From positions 10,186,001 through 10,250,000 of the forward strand of contig NC_135127.1 in the NCBI RefSeq assembly GCF_050908995.1: a stretch of DNA of 64,000 bases, read 5' to 3'. The notes beneath the pieces are model-generated. The model saw nothing but the letters and a program-made list of their open reading frames with translations, did not search any database and was not told the DNA's origin. The position numbers and the translations under genes were made by a program. Numbering within the stretch: position 1 is the stretch's first letter; every line of letters starts with the position of its first letter. Positions 23,446-37,260 of the stretch are shown here, in pieces. The stretch is from Andrena cerasifolii (taxonomy: Eukaryota; Arthropoda; Insecta; Hymenoptera; Andrenidae).

Positions 23446-26286
23446 GTAGAATTTCAGAACTTAATAAGAGCGAAAATTTTATTCACTAGCGAATTTATTT
23501 CACTCTGCTTTCGCTGCAACTTATTTTCTCCAGAAACGTGGAACATGCTAGAACTACTGATCATTTGTAAGCACCGTGTATTATTTCGAGGAACAATAAT
23601 TCCGTCCAAAATTCACGAACTGCTTCTCTTTGCCTCTTTTAACTTGGGAAGCGCTCGCGATAGGGTTATCTTCGTGCATGCTTAACATATTCAAGACCCA
23701 GGAGCGTGATCTATTGGGCAGCAGGTCCTAGCGCGTGCCCAGGTCGACCTGCTCCCGCTGGAAAGACGCATGACGAATTTTCGGTGCACCTAGAAAATAT
23801 TTTCCCCGAGCTCGAGAACGTAAGACCATATTTCCTCAACTTGCGCGGAGAACAGAAACTATTATTCTCTTCTTTAATATCACCATGTTTCTGAATCTTG
23901 CCTGTTTCTCTATTTATTTCGACCAGAATTCAGTATAAAAATGCTGAATTCATTGCGACGAGTTTTGGTCGAATATTAAACTGGTGGCCTTCGATCAGGG
24001 AGGAAAAATTGAACGCCATGGAATTTTGGAAAATTTAATATCGAATGGGTTGATATGTTACAATAGGAGGTAGAACAACTGGAGGAATGCAAATGGAGAT
24101 ACAGGCGCACGGGCTCCACCCACAAAGTTTAACCAAATCCTCTGTTACGATTATCATATCATCAAGCCAGGCACGTTGCTCGCAAAGTCTGTGTTTGCTG
24201 GTCGGAAGTAAAGGGAGAGGATACACAGGTGGGCCGAACGACGTATTCTTGGCTGTTCCGAGGAGTAAGAGAGGCCGGGTACTGAAGTTAGGGAACTGGT
24301 AAGGAGAAACTATTCCAGCATTTTAAAATCCCACGGGGTGGACCTCTTCCTGTCTTTCTTTTTTCGGGCTCGGTTACGTAAGACGATACGAGCAGACAGT
24401 CGCTGTTTCTGAGAGGCCACCTCCAAATGCACGGAAAAGAATAACATCTGATATCGTAAATTTTCATTTCCCTTTGACTGTCGAGAAATATCAGTATCGA
24501 AGGCTTCCTCTTTCTTGTATCTTAATAATACGCTTTCCACTTCGATATCGATTCTCGTGAAAGGGAAGCTAAACTTAGGTCCCTTAATAAATCCGATAAT
24601 GAAACAGATCTAGCGAGTAGTGGGAGTCAAATTATTGGAAGTTCAAAATTAAAAACGTTGACGTCCCCTATCCTAAATTCCTAAGCCTAAAATTAGAATT
24701 CGAAGCATTTACATACCTCGAATTATGAAGCATATAGCAAGATTCAAGGTAGTATCTTCCAAAGGTAGTTGCCAAGTTTGCGTTACAGACGTCAACGGGT
24801 ATGAAAAACGTGAGGCGGGAAAACCTCCCCCGCGTCACTTAAAAAGACACATTATACGTCATCTGTGGCACATCGGGTTACACGATACATCCCAATGCAG
24901 GAAGGGGGGAGGCAGAAACTTTTCCACTGTATTCTCATCTGTGGAATCGCGATGGAGGTCCCGTGGGCAATCAATGGCACGGTTCACCAGACCGACCGAC
25001 AGATGGAATAGATTCCCTTCGTGAGACGCCTACCTGGGAACCGAAGTATCCCAGCTTCCACTGTTCGAACTTTCCATCTAGATGCTATCCTATTCGTCTG
25101 TCACCACCGCGTTTCGTCCTCGAAAGTTCGGTGAAAAAGATAGGGCGGGACAGACGGAAGACGAAGTGAAGGTTTCTTCGTGCAGGGAAATGTTTAGATA
25201 TAGATTGGCGCTGGTAATCGCTGGTTAGTACGCTGAGAATCATCGGGCTTCAGAACTTCAGAGGGGATTGCACCAGATTTTACTCAAATTTTGCGTCTAC
25301 TTAGTACGCACCGTGTGTAATAATTTATTATATGAAGATGGGATCCTATATACGTATTTATTTTACTTCGTGGTAGATTTTTCGAACCAACTGTGAATAT
25401 TATTCAATATTTTCATTGGTACAAACTGAAGTCGAAAAATGGCAAAAAAGTTACGTATCGATATCAGTGTCGTTTGACATACCTACGTTTGTTACCACAG
25501 TTCACTATCAGTCATTCCCAGTAACAAAATAACGCTCAACGGTATCTTTGAACGAAGTACCCATTCGTATCGAAGCCCCGGAACTAAAAACCCAAAAATG
25601 AAAGACCGAAAGGCTAAATCTCCCGCAAGCCCCTAAAAATTCAGCGCCAGGAGAGCAGAGCACTCGAAGCCACATATTCGCAAACAGAAAGCGCGCTGTT
25701 CCATCGGCGAATTCTGCTCGTTCGGTGGATTATAACCGAATACAGAAAGAAATTGACGAGCCTGCCCCGGTAAACAGGCTCGAATCAAGGCGCGCAGGAG
25801 CGACGTATTAAAACATTAAATCGAGGAGAATATAGTGGGATCAGCGGAAGGAAGATCGTTTCCGGGGGAATTCGTGGCTGGACGAGAGAAAAATCCTTGC
25901 GAGAGGAGCCTCGCCATGGAGAACTCAAATATCCAAGCCACGGGTCTATCTGTCCCTCCGCCTACCACCCCACCTCCACCCACCCCATTTCTGTCTCCGA
26001 AGGGATAAAATACTCCGAGAGCAGCAAATCCCTCGGGCATTTGCGGTGGCCATCCCGGCCGGACCGAAAACAGGGGTTGGAGCACAGGAAGGCCGATAGA
26101 GCAGAGGCATGGAAGAGGAAGCCCCCGTGGATGGTGTGGGTGCGAGAGTTGCCCGTTCCCATGTTTTTAATCACTTTGCACGCAGCCAATGGCATGGAAC
26201 GGTGTGGGGAGGAGGCGGAGGGGCGGTGGGAGGGCTGAGGGATGGGTGGGTGGTTGTAGAGAGCAGGCTGGGAAAGGTGGCGGAGG
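23446..26286. other. Non-coding; no gene seen
   Basis: Mixed sequence without terminal repeats. G-rich at 26200-26285 (GGAGG and GGGTGG words). No domain-bearing frame. Confidence 0.45.
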
Positions 26287-26346
26287 GTGGTTTCGCGAAA
26301 TGTTTCCTACTGTTTTCGGCCCAACCCGATCCTCCTTTCTCGCTGG
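26287..26346. repeat. Diverged tandem duplication, copy A
   Basis: GTGGTTTCGCGAAATGTTTC and the following 40 bases recur 199 bp downstream (26486-26545). Preserved words include TGTTTTCG and CTCGCTCTG. It is non-coding in both copies as far as can be seen. Confidence 0.7.
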
Positions 26347-26485
26347 CCCTCTCGCTCTGACTCTGACGGAACTACATCTATCCGCTGGCTAGTATATATG
26401 TACGTATATTTTTCCCCGTACTTTTTAATAAAGCCGTTTCATCCTCTCTGTCCACCGTGTCCCGCCCTCTCGCTCTGTTTTAATA

Positions 26486-26545
26486 GTGGTTTCGCGAAAC
26501 GTTCCCCGATGTTTTCGACCCCCGCCCGTTCCGTTTTCGCCGTGG
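26486..26545. repeat. Diverged tandem duplication, copy B
   Basis: Partner of 26287-26346. The strongest identity is in the first 33 bases (GTGGTTTCGCGAAACGTTCC). Confidence 0.7.
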
Positions 26546-27278
26546 ATTTTCCCCTCGCGCACGTCCAACGTGATATGGCTCCTCCATTCCGCATCCAGCC
26601 TCCCTGTCGCTTTGTTTTCCTGTTTCGGTCGCCGAATGTCTCTGAGCGTTATTTGATTTTATTCTTCCGCGCCCCGTGCTCCCTTTTTGGGCACTCCTTT
26701 GGCTCTTTCTTCGCCGGGTCATTGATTTTTGGGCGGCAGACACTGGTCTATTCGTTGCTTCTAGGTAAGAGATTTGTTTCCGAAGGAACTACGGCCTTTT
26801 ACCTTTAACGTTTCCCTCCTGTTCTTGCGGTAATTTACAGCGTTTCTCTGCATCGATATTTCTCAATACTTGTCAATGTTCCTCAGTATTTTTCAGTATT
26901 CCCCAGTACTCCCCAATAATTCTCCATACGTTCCAATTCTTCTCGCTATCTCCGAGTGTTCTTCACCGTTCCCAGCTACAACTGACTTTCACCCCGCCAC
27001 TTTGTACCTCCCCTTCTAACCCAGTGGATCTTTCAAAATCTCGCTTCCCTTCTCGTTTCAATTATCTCTTATCATCATTCTCTCAATCACTCTTCTCCTC
27101 GTCACCTTCCACCTATCCGCCGCTGGCCGATTCTTCCCTTTCAATTCTCTCTCCCCGTCTGCCGCCCTCCTCTGCATTCACCCTCTCCCCCGATAAAGCC
27201 GTCTCTCCGGGCCGTTTTGTAACCTTCGCGGTGAAAACCCGCCTCGATGGTAGTGACACGCGAGAGTAACGGCGACGC

Positions 27279-27307
27279 GGCGTCGTTTCCACCGTGGAAA
27301 CGACGCC
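27279..27307. repeat. 29-bp near-perfect palindrome
   Basis: The arms GGCGTCGTTTCCAC (27279-27292) and GTGGAAACGACGCC (27294-27307) are exact inverse complements around a single C. It lies in GC-rich sequence just before a CGTCGTCGACG-rich stretch and a GTT/GCC trinucleotide region (27390-27430). It could be a cruciform or a dimeric protein site; no function is shown. Confidence 0.9.
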
Positions 27308-30300
27308 CGGGCTGACAGCCGTGACCATTACGCGACGTCGTCGACGCTGACGAGAACTACGACGCGACGCATTCTCATCCCCGTCGTCGCGGTTGTTGTT
27401 GTTGCCGTTGCTGTTGCCGCCACCGCCGGGGCAGCGCGTTACACGCCGCGGAATGTGGGACCCCGTCGAATGCGGGAGCGACGAAACTGTTATACAAGCC
27501 GAAGGGGTAAACGTTGAAGCGGAGAGCCGAGGGAGCGAAACGCGCAGGCGGCGGCTGTACTGTCGACTGTTAAACGAATACTTCCGACTACCGAGGTATC
27601 TCGCTTTTCCGAGATAGAAATGCCGCTGCAATCGATGCTTCCTGTACATCGCGCGGTGGCATTTCACGACTCGCTGGGAAAGCATTCAACATTCACGGGG
27701 TTATTTATTTCCTCTGAATAAACTGATTACACCGCTTAAATTTCAATGACATTTAAAACAGAAATAAGCAACTATTGGTAGCTAGGGGTTGTATAATACT
27801 GTTCCTTGTATTCCACGGTTCAAGTTCGATTGCACTGAAGAGAACGCGACGGTGACCTGTCAAGGGAGAGAAAAATTCCACCGCAAGAGTAAAGCAGCGC
27901 AAGTAGGAATGAAAAGCCAGGCTGGGAAGAGCGAAACGCGTTAGTTTCTCCCCCGTCGTGGGACAGCTGCAGGTACAAAGCTACGAAAGCCGAAAGATCA
28001 TCCAGAGACGGGTGGCTAGAGGGTGGGTAGCAGGTTGTGCAGAGCGCGAGGCTCGTGACATTTATACCTGAGCTAATTATCCTGCGCCACCAGCGGATCC
28101 TTTCTTCTCCGAAACTTGACAATAGGTTCGAGATGGTGAAAGCCGAGCCCAGCCACGTAACGACGCTCTGATACGATGAAACTCAACGCTGCGTCGCATT
28201 TACGTCGACGTTAGTGTTTTACCTCGGAACAAAGCCGTACAGACAACCACGACGACGGCGAGGACGAGGCAAAAAGAACGAGAGGAATCGGATATGCCGT
28301 AATCGATACACGGGGGCCACCGAACGCTTCCCGGCTGTGTACGTGGCCGCAACAAGAGAGATGCGCCCTGTCGACGGGGATGAATTAACCGCGGTTTGGG
28401 GAAATCGATGGCGCCTCCTTGCGAAGGGGAAGACGACCATCGCTCCGAATATTATAAGGATTTGTTCCGCGCGGAGTTTAGTGGCCTTCCGACCCGCTGC
28501 TATCCTATTGTCTCCGATGCTCGTCGCTGGCGGAATCCTAAGGGGGCTTGGCTTTCTACTGACGCACGTCAGCTTGATAACTGTGGCACTGATTTCGGGG
28601 TGAATATTAACGAGTCCACACACCGTGTAACTGATTATTCGCTCGAGGAACTTGCGGGCTGGTTACTTTAAGTTTTCGACGTACATGGGAATACGGGGGA
28701 TGTTTTCGAGCTGTAGATGCGGAGTGAAAGGGATGATGGGAGTTTGAGAAGGGATATTTGTTTTAGTAAGATGCCTGCTCTTTTGGGATACTGAGATTGT
28801 TGACACGATAGTAGGCGTGCTTTACGAAATGCACATAGTTTTGGCTTACTGTTAAGTAGGAAAATGACTTGGAAAGTTAATCTAGCACGTCTGAGACCTA
28901 ATTTCTTACACGAGAAAAGGTAGACTTCATCAAGATTCATAATCTAACAACAGTGCAACATAGTTGGAGATTATAATACTGCTAGAATATTTTCCAATGA
29001 ATCTCAATCAGGAGAAGATTGTCTAATTATCATCACTGAGACAAGTCGACGTTGGAGCACTGCGAAAATCGAAACACTTTCGAAACAGTTCATCACAGAA
29101 TTCACTCCCCAATCTGACCATGTATTTGATCCTTCCACAGTAAGTTGAGCAATCCGGAGTTCCTTTAGTAACGTAGAAAACGCGATTCCACGGTCGAGGA
29201 CGTGTTAAAAGGCGGTCTGGCGCTGGTGGGAGCCTGGTTCCTTGGGTGTGCACAGCATAGAAGAGAGGTAAACGCGACAGAGAGAATTAATTCCGGCCTA
29301 TGGCTGTCCCGGTCTACCGCAGACGTTCCAGCGGCAGTCGTGCACCGAGGGCCCCGTGAATTTTTCATGCATCCTTTCGGAGTCACGTAATGAAGGATAA
29401 AAGTTGCAGCGTTCCCAAGTATGTCGGGGTAGATAAGGGAATGTAATTTTAAAGCCGAGGCAGCCAGTATCGTGGAATTTAACGGTGGTCTCCGATGAAA
29501 AACCAAGCAAGGGTTGAAACGACCCATTTCAGCTTAAACCACTACGAATCACTATAAACGCAATTCGAGAGCAAAAATGTTTCATGAACTACTACACAGT
29601 CCCGCGCGCTCCATTAAACGATAACCACAGAAAATTGATTAGAACACATTAATTTCGAACCTATTTCGTGTCAATTTAAAAGGTACTCTACAACAGCTCC
29701 CAAAAATGTCCACTTCCTGCATCCCCAGAAATCAACAATCTATCTTTCCGAGCAGTAGTTGTATTTGCATAACGAAGTGCACAGGGTTCCCTGGATCTGG
29801 CTGAAGAGACAAACTGTGCAGTTCTCTGAGAAGAAGAGAGGATCTTTGAATCTGATCTCTGATCCAATCTCGACGTTCATGATACTCCTTTCAGGAGTCT
29901 TTTGATCTCGATCTTCGTTTTATAGTTCCTCCGTCTTATGCACGAACTGTAGGGATGGGGCATTATGCAATCTTCCTGGGTCTAATGTTATGGAATAAAA
30001 GTGAGACGTCTGGCGAGCATCGTCGCCGCCGTGAACACGGCTGGGCCTTCAGCAACGTCAAGCAGACGACAGGAACTATTAGTAACGCCCCGGGACAGAA
30101 ACCTTATCTGGACGGTCCTTATCGTGTTTAGTAATTCGCCTAATCGCTTCGGCCAGCAGCTTCGAGGCATTAAGGTCTTCGGAGGAAATCGCGCCGAAAT
30201 AAGCAGCCCGACACGAAGGACCCCGGGTAGGGTATGCTGGTTATGGGGGCCTCGATTTTCCACCACGCGAAGGGCTATCATTATGGCCACGCGATTACGA

Positions 30301-33300
30301 CCTCGATGGAAATTGAAGTCTAATCACGTGTCTGTATCTCGTGCACGAGAGGTCGATATTGTCGCCTATTCTGGCCGATATCGAAACGATCGGGGGGGAC
30401 TTTTCGGCAGTATCGAAACGGTGATAGGAATCTTCGGTGCCCGATCTTGTCCATCACGCTGGTAAGTTTTTGTAGCTCTTTCTTTTCGTTCGATCGTGTG
30501 CTTATTTAGAGCTGACTCGAATTCTTTTATCGACACATTTTGGTGTCACTGTTTCCTTATTTGGGGTACTTGAGATGTTATTGCGTTGTCGTTAAAAGGG
30601 TCATTAGGAGGAGGAAGATTGGTAGTTTTGCTGGACGATGTCGGCAGTGGTATTTGATTAATACTACTGATCTTAAGTAAGGAGCCTGAGGTCCAAGAAC
30701 ACCTTGCCGCGTGTAATTGACATTTTTTTTGCAAGCGTTTCGAATTTTTCCAACAATACGATACGCGAGACCAAAGTGATTATACATCAAAGCGAGCCTC
30801 TTGAGGTCCGGGGATACCGAATCGATATACGAACTCCTCCTCGTCCCTCTTCGCCAAGTGCTCCCCCATTCCTGCGAAACGCTACGTGCCTGCCTTTGCT
30901 CTCCCCTTCCTCGCTAATCTCATGATTGCACTGATTAACCCCACCTCCCACCCTCCGCCAGCCTCTGGCCCATCTGATCCCTCAATCGCCAGACTCGATC
31001 ATGATCCACCTAGTGAGAATCGACCTGGACGATCCGATGAGAGACAGGCCAACTGAGAATCGACGAGAGAAAACGCGCCTCGAATGGCTCCTCCCTCTCG
31101 CTTATAAGAATATTTGAACATTTCGTTGATAAGTCCGATGAAAGCTTAGGAAAACGTGAAATATTTCACCGGGTATACATTCTTCTGAGCGAAGCTCTTC
31201 AGTGTCTGATCGTAAATATAAATGTGGAAGGGAAGGTACTTTAAGATTTGGACAGTAAATCGAAGAGTCCTTGTAGAAAACACTGTACTAAGTGCTAAAA
31301 ATCAATTTTTTTCAGGAGAGAGAACAAACTTCCTTGACTTCAAATTATTTACCAAATTTGATTTGTTTTAGATTAGATTTGATATAGTCCAAATTCGTGA
31401 GAAAAATAATTGTATTTGTAAACCCTGTGCCACATCTTAGTTGTGGAGAAAACTGCATTTGCCATTCATTTAAATTTACAAGCACTGTAAGTGCCAACCC
31501 TGTTTACCTATCGCTTAATTGGCTCCTAAAATTGAATTAAAATTTTATACTTTAGTATTAGCATGGGCACGTAGAACATTTTTTTATGAAAAATTTGTTT
31601 TCCTAATTTTGGCACTCACAGTCTTTTCTACAAGGGCTGTTCAATTGTTTCAACTATTCGAGCCTGAAGAGACACCTTTCAACCTTCACCACTTGGGCAC
31701 CGAATGATTTAAACTATTTACACTTCGCTTGCTCTTTTACCCTCCTCATTAGCATTCTCCCATCTCCAGCACCAGTTGCAGCCCGCTTTAGGACATCTTA
31801 AACGAGGGCATCAGAAGTTCCCGCTCAGCAGCACACATTTCAGAGATCAGGAACAGCGCAACTATCAACCTTGAACTCGCGAAACTGCCCAAGTACCTCG
31901 AAATCGCGAACAGAACTATCATGCCCAAAATACATAGTTGCGAGCCCCAAGTTGCTGGCTCTTCTAATCTTCGAACTCGTCCGAATTCTCCAACTCGGCG
32001 GATTCAATTACCTTGCCCCGTGGCTGCCAGCATTCGCAGATGTGGCGAAAAGTTCCGGATCGCGTGTAAACAGCGGCCCGGTATTCTCGCGAGGGATGGG
32101 GCAGAAATTCCCGGGGCTTGCGTCAAAGTGACACCCCTGCCGGCGGATGACAAAAAAGCGGTGCTAAAAACGGGCGAAAAACAACGGGTCGTGACAAATG
32201 GGTGATCAATAACAGGCAAAGTACGTGTAGGGAGCATTGTTGACCGAATGAAGCACCGCGTGACAACGGGAGCAACGTGCACGATAATCGATCAGCGCGT
32301 TGCATTCACCTTGCAGAATGGAATGCCTTCGGAACGAGGGCGCGCGCGCGATAAATCACCGTCCGGCCTTAAAAGTTAACTCCGCTGTGTGAAGTAGCAT
32401 TCTCTGTGAACCCGAGCAAGTGTTACGGTACCTTCTTGCGTCCACCCCAACCCCTTTGCGCCATCAAAAAGTGCATGGCAATCAAAAGCAGGAGGTCCAA
32501 GAATTTAGCAGTAAATGGCACCTTAAAAGATAGTCAAGAAATGTTTCGTTAACACTTAGCGGGCGTGTTTTCGCGTCGATATTTTTTGCAAAGTATTAAA
32601 AGTACTTTGAAAACAAACCAAGGAGGGGAGGTTCGCTTTCTACGCTTTCTGCAAAACTTAAAGAGGCATCTCGGAAAACCTTGAGCTACTTAAAGTGTTA
32701 ATATAAATCCAGAGTATGCTCCTAAATTCTTCGACCTGGTTTTTGATCACCCTGTACTTGTCCCTCCCCCGGGGCTTGTCCCCAAGACGGGATTAGCGAT
32801 CCCGGGGCATCCGAGCTAGCTCACCAGCGCTAAGACCCTGCAAGGGGTTCGACTGGGAGTAATTGTGTCTTACGAAGACTCCATCATGATATAAATTGCA
32901 CTGATGGTGTCGAGATATAGGGAGCTGAGAAGAACAATCCTCAGTCCCTGTCAGGAGGTTGTAAGGGTTGATTCATCCCTTTCACCTTCCAAGCCCGAAC
33001 TGACATAGAAATCCCCAGTTACGCTGGCAATCAGGTTTCATTTCTCAGGAGTAGTACTTCTGTGCCGATTCGTGGAGCATAGGTTTTGATGCTTCTTTAG
33101 AAAGTGAACGGTTGACAGAAGCTTGCAACCCTCCCACTACAAAGAAGATACGTCACCGGAAAAATACAGTAGCAAACTTGGGTCTCGAAATTCTTAGTAC
33201 TCTTTTTAAACGCGATAATTTTAAAGTCCTGGTGTATAGGCAGTGTCGGTCTTTAAAGCTAAAGAATAAGTAAAAAACATATGTATGCAATGGTCTCTAC

Positions 33301-34473
33301 CCACAATGGTTTCTGATGCCTTTTGAATCTTAGGAAGAGTGTAATGTATACTTCTTCCTTTTCCCTTGCAGCATAAGACACGTTTTGTCCGCGAGATTTG
33401 ATTCCATCGAGCGATCGCTGTTCGGCTGTCTGCCTTTGCGCATCATCATACACGTAGGTGAAAGTGCGGTCGGTTGAATAGCGCCGCGGCACAGACGGGG
33501 CAAAGGGTTAGTTGAATAGTATGCAGAATCGAGGAAATGAATAAACCCGGTCGGTGGAATGTCCGCTGAATGGCACGCGAATCGAAGTGAATAGAATAGA
33601 CGGGAGGGGAAAAGTGGTCGACGGGAAAAACAGCGTGAATTTCTCCCCCCTTTCTCTACATTTGTGGAGATCCTAAGGGGAAAATGCTGGAAAAATCGGC
33701 TGCGCGATTGCAACGACGCGTATAATGCGCCGTCTTTTCCTCCTGCGGACGTGTAATGGGAACAGCGGAGTAGCGATTAAACTAAGTAAAAAAGCAGGGG
33801 AGTCGCGAACCTCTGTGCTACTGTTTCAAGTATCAGCGTTAAAAAGGCAACGTCGAAGAATTTAACCGTAGAATTTTTAGTGCTGCAAACCCACATGTTT
33901 CCACCTTACTTATAATTTTCTCTGTAATTATTAACAACAAACAAAAGAGCTCCAGTAACACTGAATCGATCATTCCCACAAACCAGTTCCATTTTCCCCA
34001 AAAAAATCTTACAAAATTCAGCCACTTAATTCAAGCCTGTTGAGAAGGAAATTTAAGAATAATCCCAAGCGAGGTGAAAAGTAGTCTCAGGTGTAAGAGC
34101 GATTCTCTTGCCGCCTCGGACGCGCGTTTTCCCCATCCGTTAACGGGGGTGGCGCGAAATTCGACGAGCGTCGCCGAGCCCTCGACAGAATTGCGTGCTG
34201 ATCGAATTGACATTCAATCTGGATCGAGAGGCGCCGCGGCGGAGTTTACACTGGATCCGATCCAGCCACGGATTCGGTTCAAGTGTCCCGCTTGCAAACG
34301 CGATCGGCTCGCCCCGGGAGCGCGTTACGCGGTACATCGATAACGAGTGTGCGCCCCACCCCCTCCGGCCCCCTGGCACACCTTTTCTTATCCGTCGTTG
34401 CTTCTTCGAGAGACTTTCCCCATTGTTCGACCACACGGATGCAATGGCGCGTGCGAAAGACGCGGCCAACGAC

Positions 34474-34511
34474 GCCTCGATCCTTCCAGATCGCCTCGAT
34501 CCTTCCAGATC
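34474..34511. repeat. Two perfect tandem copies of a 19-bp unit
   Basis: The unit GCCTCGATCCTTCCAGATC occurs twice head to tail (34474-34492 and 34493-34511), then a partial GCCTC follows. It looks like a recent local duplication in non-coding DNA. Confidence 0.95.
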
Positions 34512-36785
34512 GCCTCCTGTTTGCACTCGCTCAATGGAAGCGCTAGGGAAACAATCGAGCACGGTCCCCGGCCAATAATTACAACTATGCACGTTTACAC
34601 GGCCGTGCACAGTCCACGCAAACAGGCAATATTACATACTTTGTCTGTACTTTTTACGCGCTTTAATCTGCCGTTGTCACGATACGTTCCGTGTTTTTAA
34701 TCCCCGGGATTATCCGCAGATCAATGGATTATTCCGTGCTTTTTAGTTTCGTTGATAGAGGCATTTGAATTGGCTGGATGGTAAATAGAGTTGTTAAAGG
34801 ATGTAGAACGCGATGGCTTCAAAGTGAGCGTAGTTTATTGATACAGAAAAATAGCATTCACGTGAAATTGTAGATTGTCCGGAACGTTGACCCTTTGAGT
34901 TTCTCAATTCACTTTAAATCGCAGCGCGAATCTCTGCTGGAATGTTGTATATCGAATACGTTCCACCCGTTGCGTACTTCATCAACCTACTTGTGCCTAC
35001 CACCCGCCACTTTATAACCCCATCAATCGTCCACTTCAACTCGCTACACAAGCCACGCTCGTTCTTTCTTACCGAACCTCCAATTTTCCACTGCAATCTA
35101 GATGAACGTATCTACAACGAAGCATCAATCAAACCAACAAACACAAAGCCCCAGTTGAACCCGAAGCCTAACTTCATCTTCACGGTCCTTCCGCCTGCAA
35201 AGCGAGGAGTACCAGCCGGTTCGAGCAGAAACAATCGATGGCAGTCGATTAAACCGTCCGGGAAGGGCGGGCACATTCGATCCAGATAGGATATCGGCTC
35301 GATTACGTAGCAATTCCCTCGGGGTGGACGGCGGGGAGGGGCGCGTTTACGGTTTCTGGGATGCGCGACCGGAAAGGGAAAGTAATGCGGAGGTCCTCGA
35401 CGAGGAGGACTCGCAGAGGAGGATCGCGGGGGAGGCAGCTGCTTTCCGCTTCCTGTTGCGAGTTACGCGGTTTCGAGTCGATCGATCGAACGCTCTCGTC
35501 GAACAATGATGTCGCCTCGAAAATTCAACAGCCCCCTCTGCTGCTCCTAGCCGAAGATTATTATGCCGCGAGCAAATTGGCTGTTCGCACGGCTAATTGC
35601 GAGTTGGTAGCAACAATGAGGCAACGTGACGCGCGGCATTACGTCAATGGCTCGCTCTTAATTATGACCCACGAGCACTTCCATTCGATCTCATTCAGAC
35701 CAGATTGTGAGCGGGTCCCTTGCCAATCCTGCCTTCTCTGTCTATCCCCCAGTCTTCCCCTCGCGTTGGTCTTCGCTGATGGAAATGATGTCCTCGCGAG
35801 GGATGTCGATAGCTGCGCAGTATCTATCTTACGGGGGGAGGTGGGGGCTGTTACGCAACGGTGCGGGATCCATTTTGCAATATGTTTGCAAATGGTAACG
35901 ACTGAGGGACAGATATTGTCCCTTTAATTATGCGCAGGACTGGATCAGCTCCCCGAATATTAGATATTATCGCTACGAACATGAGTTTTATCTTCGCGGG
36001 CTTTGAGTTACTATTTGCCATGGAATCACTTGGAATTAACATTCTGAGCTGCGTGAATTGGAGTTTAGTGACTAGATATCAGAAGACTTTAGAATACGAG
36101 AACTAGCTCTGGCTACGATCCGTGATCTACTAATCGAAGATTCGCTAAAAAGAGACAGTAGAGTCACGGCCTCCGTCTAATTTACAGTGGAAGGGCGAAT
36201 CCGTCGAAGGCGCAAAACAATTCAACCCCTAATTGCGAGGAACAGCTTGGCGGGGCAGGCTTAGGTGGCTCGAATGGGAAAAACTTTGGCTGACGGACGA
36301 GGCGTGTTTCACCTCACATCGTTCGCTCATTTTTGCCGGGCTTCAATCCTTTCAGAGGCTTCGTCGCCGCCGAAAACAAGCAGCGATGTATCACCCTAAC
36401 GCGATTAACCCTCAAATTTTGCCCTAAAGGGATTAGGCAGACACGTAGCGGAGGAGGCTTCGGCTGCACGTGCCGCGTGTTTCGGGCTAACGACACCGAG
36501 CCCGGAGAGCAAGAGGGAAAACGAGGGAAGCGGGGCGAGGGGGTTGCGAACTTTTGCATATTGCGAAATGAAACGGCACGGCCATTAAAGGCCCGTTTAC
36601 GCGAAACTTTCGGCGATGCCCCGCGCCACCCCTCGAGGAAACTGCGAGATGATGGTTGTAGGCGAGAACTTTGAGAACGCTGCGCGACGTTTAGCGTGAA
36701 TTCCGTTTACTTGGCTTCTTTCGGTCCTCGTGTAACGTTGTGCTTTATCATCGTCTTTGGCAGTGGCAGGTTTGAAGGATTTTAA

Positions 36786-37260
36786 GGGATCATTCTGATT
36801 AGACGGTTTGAAAAAATCGATTTTTTTAAACATTTTTTGAAAGTACATATCCTCGAGAATATATTGTTAAATTTTCATGGAAAAATTCCAATTGTTTTAG
36901 CTTCTACATAGGCATTTTGTAGGTTTGGGCCTCTATAGTTGAAAATTTTAAACGCGTTTTTTTCGAAACGACATTTTTTCACATCCTGCAAGTAAAATCT
37001 CAAAATCTATGCTTTATAAATTTTACTGCTTATTCTGCACACTTATGACTCTGGCAGGAATTACAACCAAGTATTTTTATTGAGTCTAACCTACTTTTAA
37101 AATCGAAAATAGCAAAAGAAAAAACCGAAAAACATTTTTCTTGCAATTTGCCCGTCCATTTTACTAATTTTGAAACTTTTTTAGTGACTTTAAAGCGTTG
37201 ATGCTACTTCTAGAAAATATCTTAACGTTATCTCACTGCTTTATCGTATTTTCCGATAGC
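36786..37260. mobile_element. Partial TTAA-type element; left end only
   Basis: TTAA at 36782-36785 is followed by GGGATCATTCTGATTAGACG and an AT-rich body containing TTTTTTTCGAAACGACATTT. This sharply differs from the CpG-rich sequence to its left and resembles the bodies of the elements at 7519 and 14032. No inverted right end with TTAA was found, so the right boundary is set where composition changes, near 37260. It could be a decayed or truncated copy. Confidence 0.35.

Larger units (their letters stand above)
26546..36781. other. Non-coding; no gene seen
   Basis: Holds the palindrome at 27279, the tandem 19-mer at 34474, and a segment at about 32750-33140 of distinct composition (CCCCCGGGG, then a long stretch poor in CpG) that may be an old insertion. 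The 190-codon minus-strand frame at 27113-27685 has Gly/Asn and Arg runs but no domain or splice framing. AT-rich at 31180-31700. Confidence 0.45.

Noticed and set aside
27113..27685. Minus-strand frame of about 190 codons with Gly/Asn and Arg runs
   Set aside because: Low complexity from triplet repeats, no recognisable domain and no acceptor or donor of quality.
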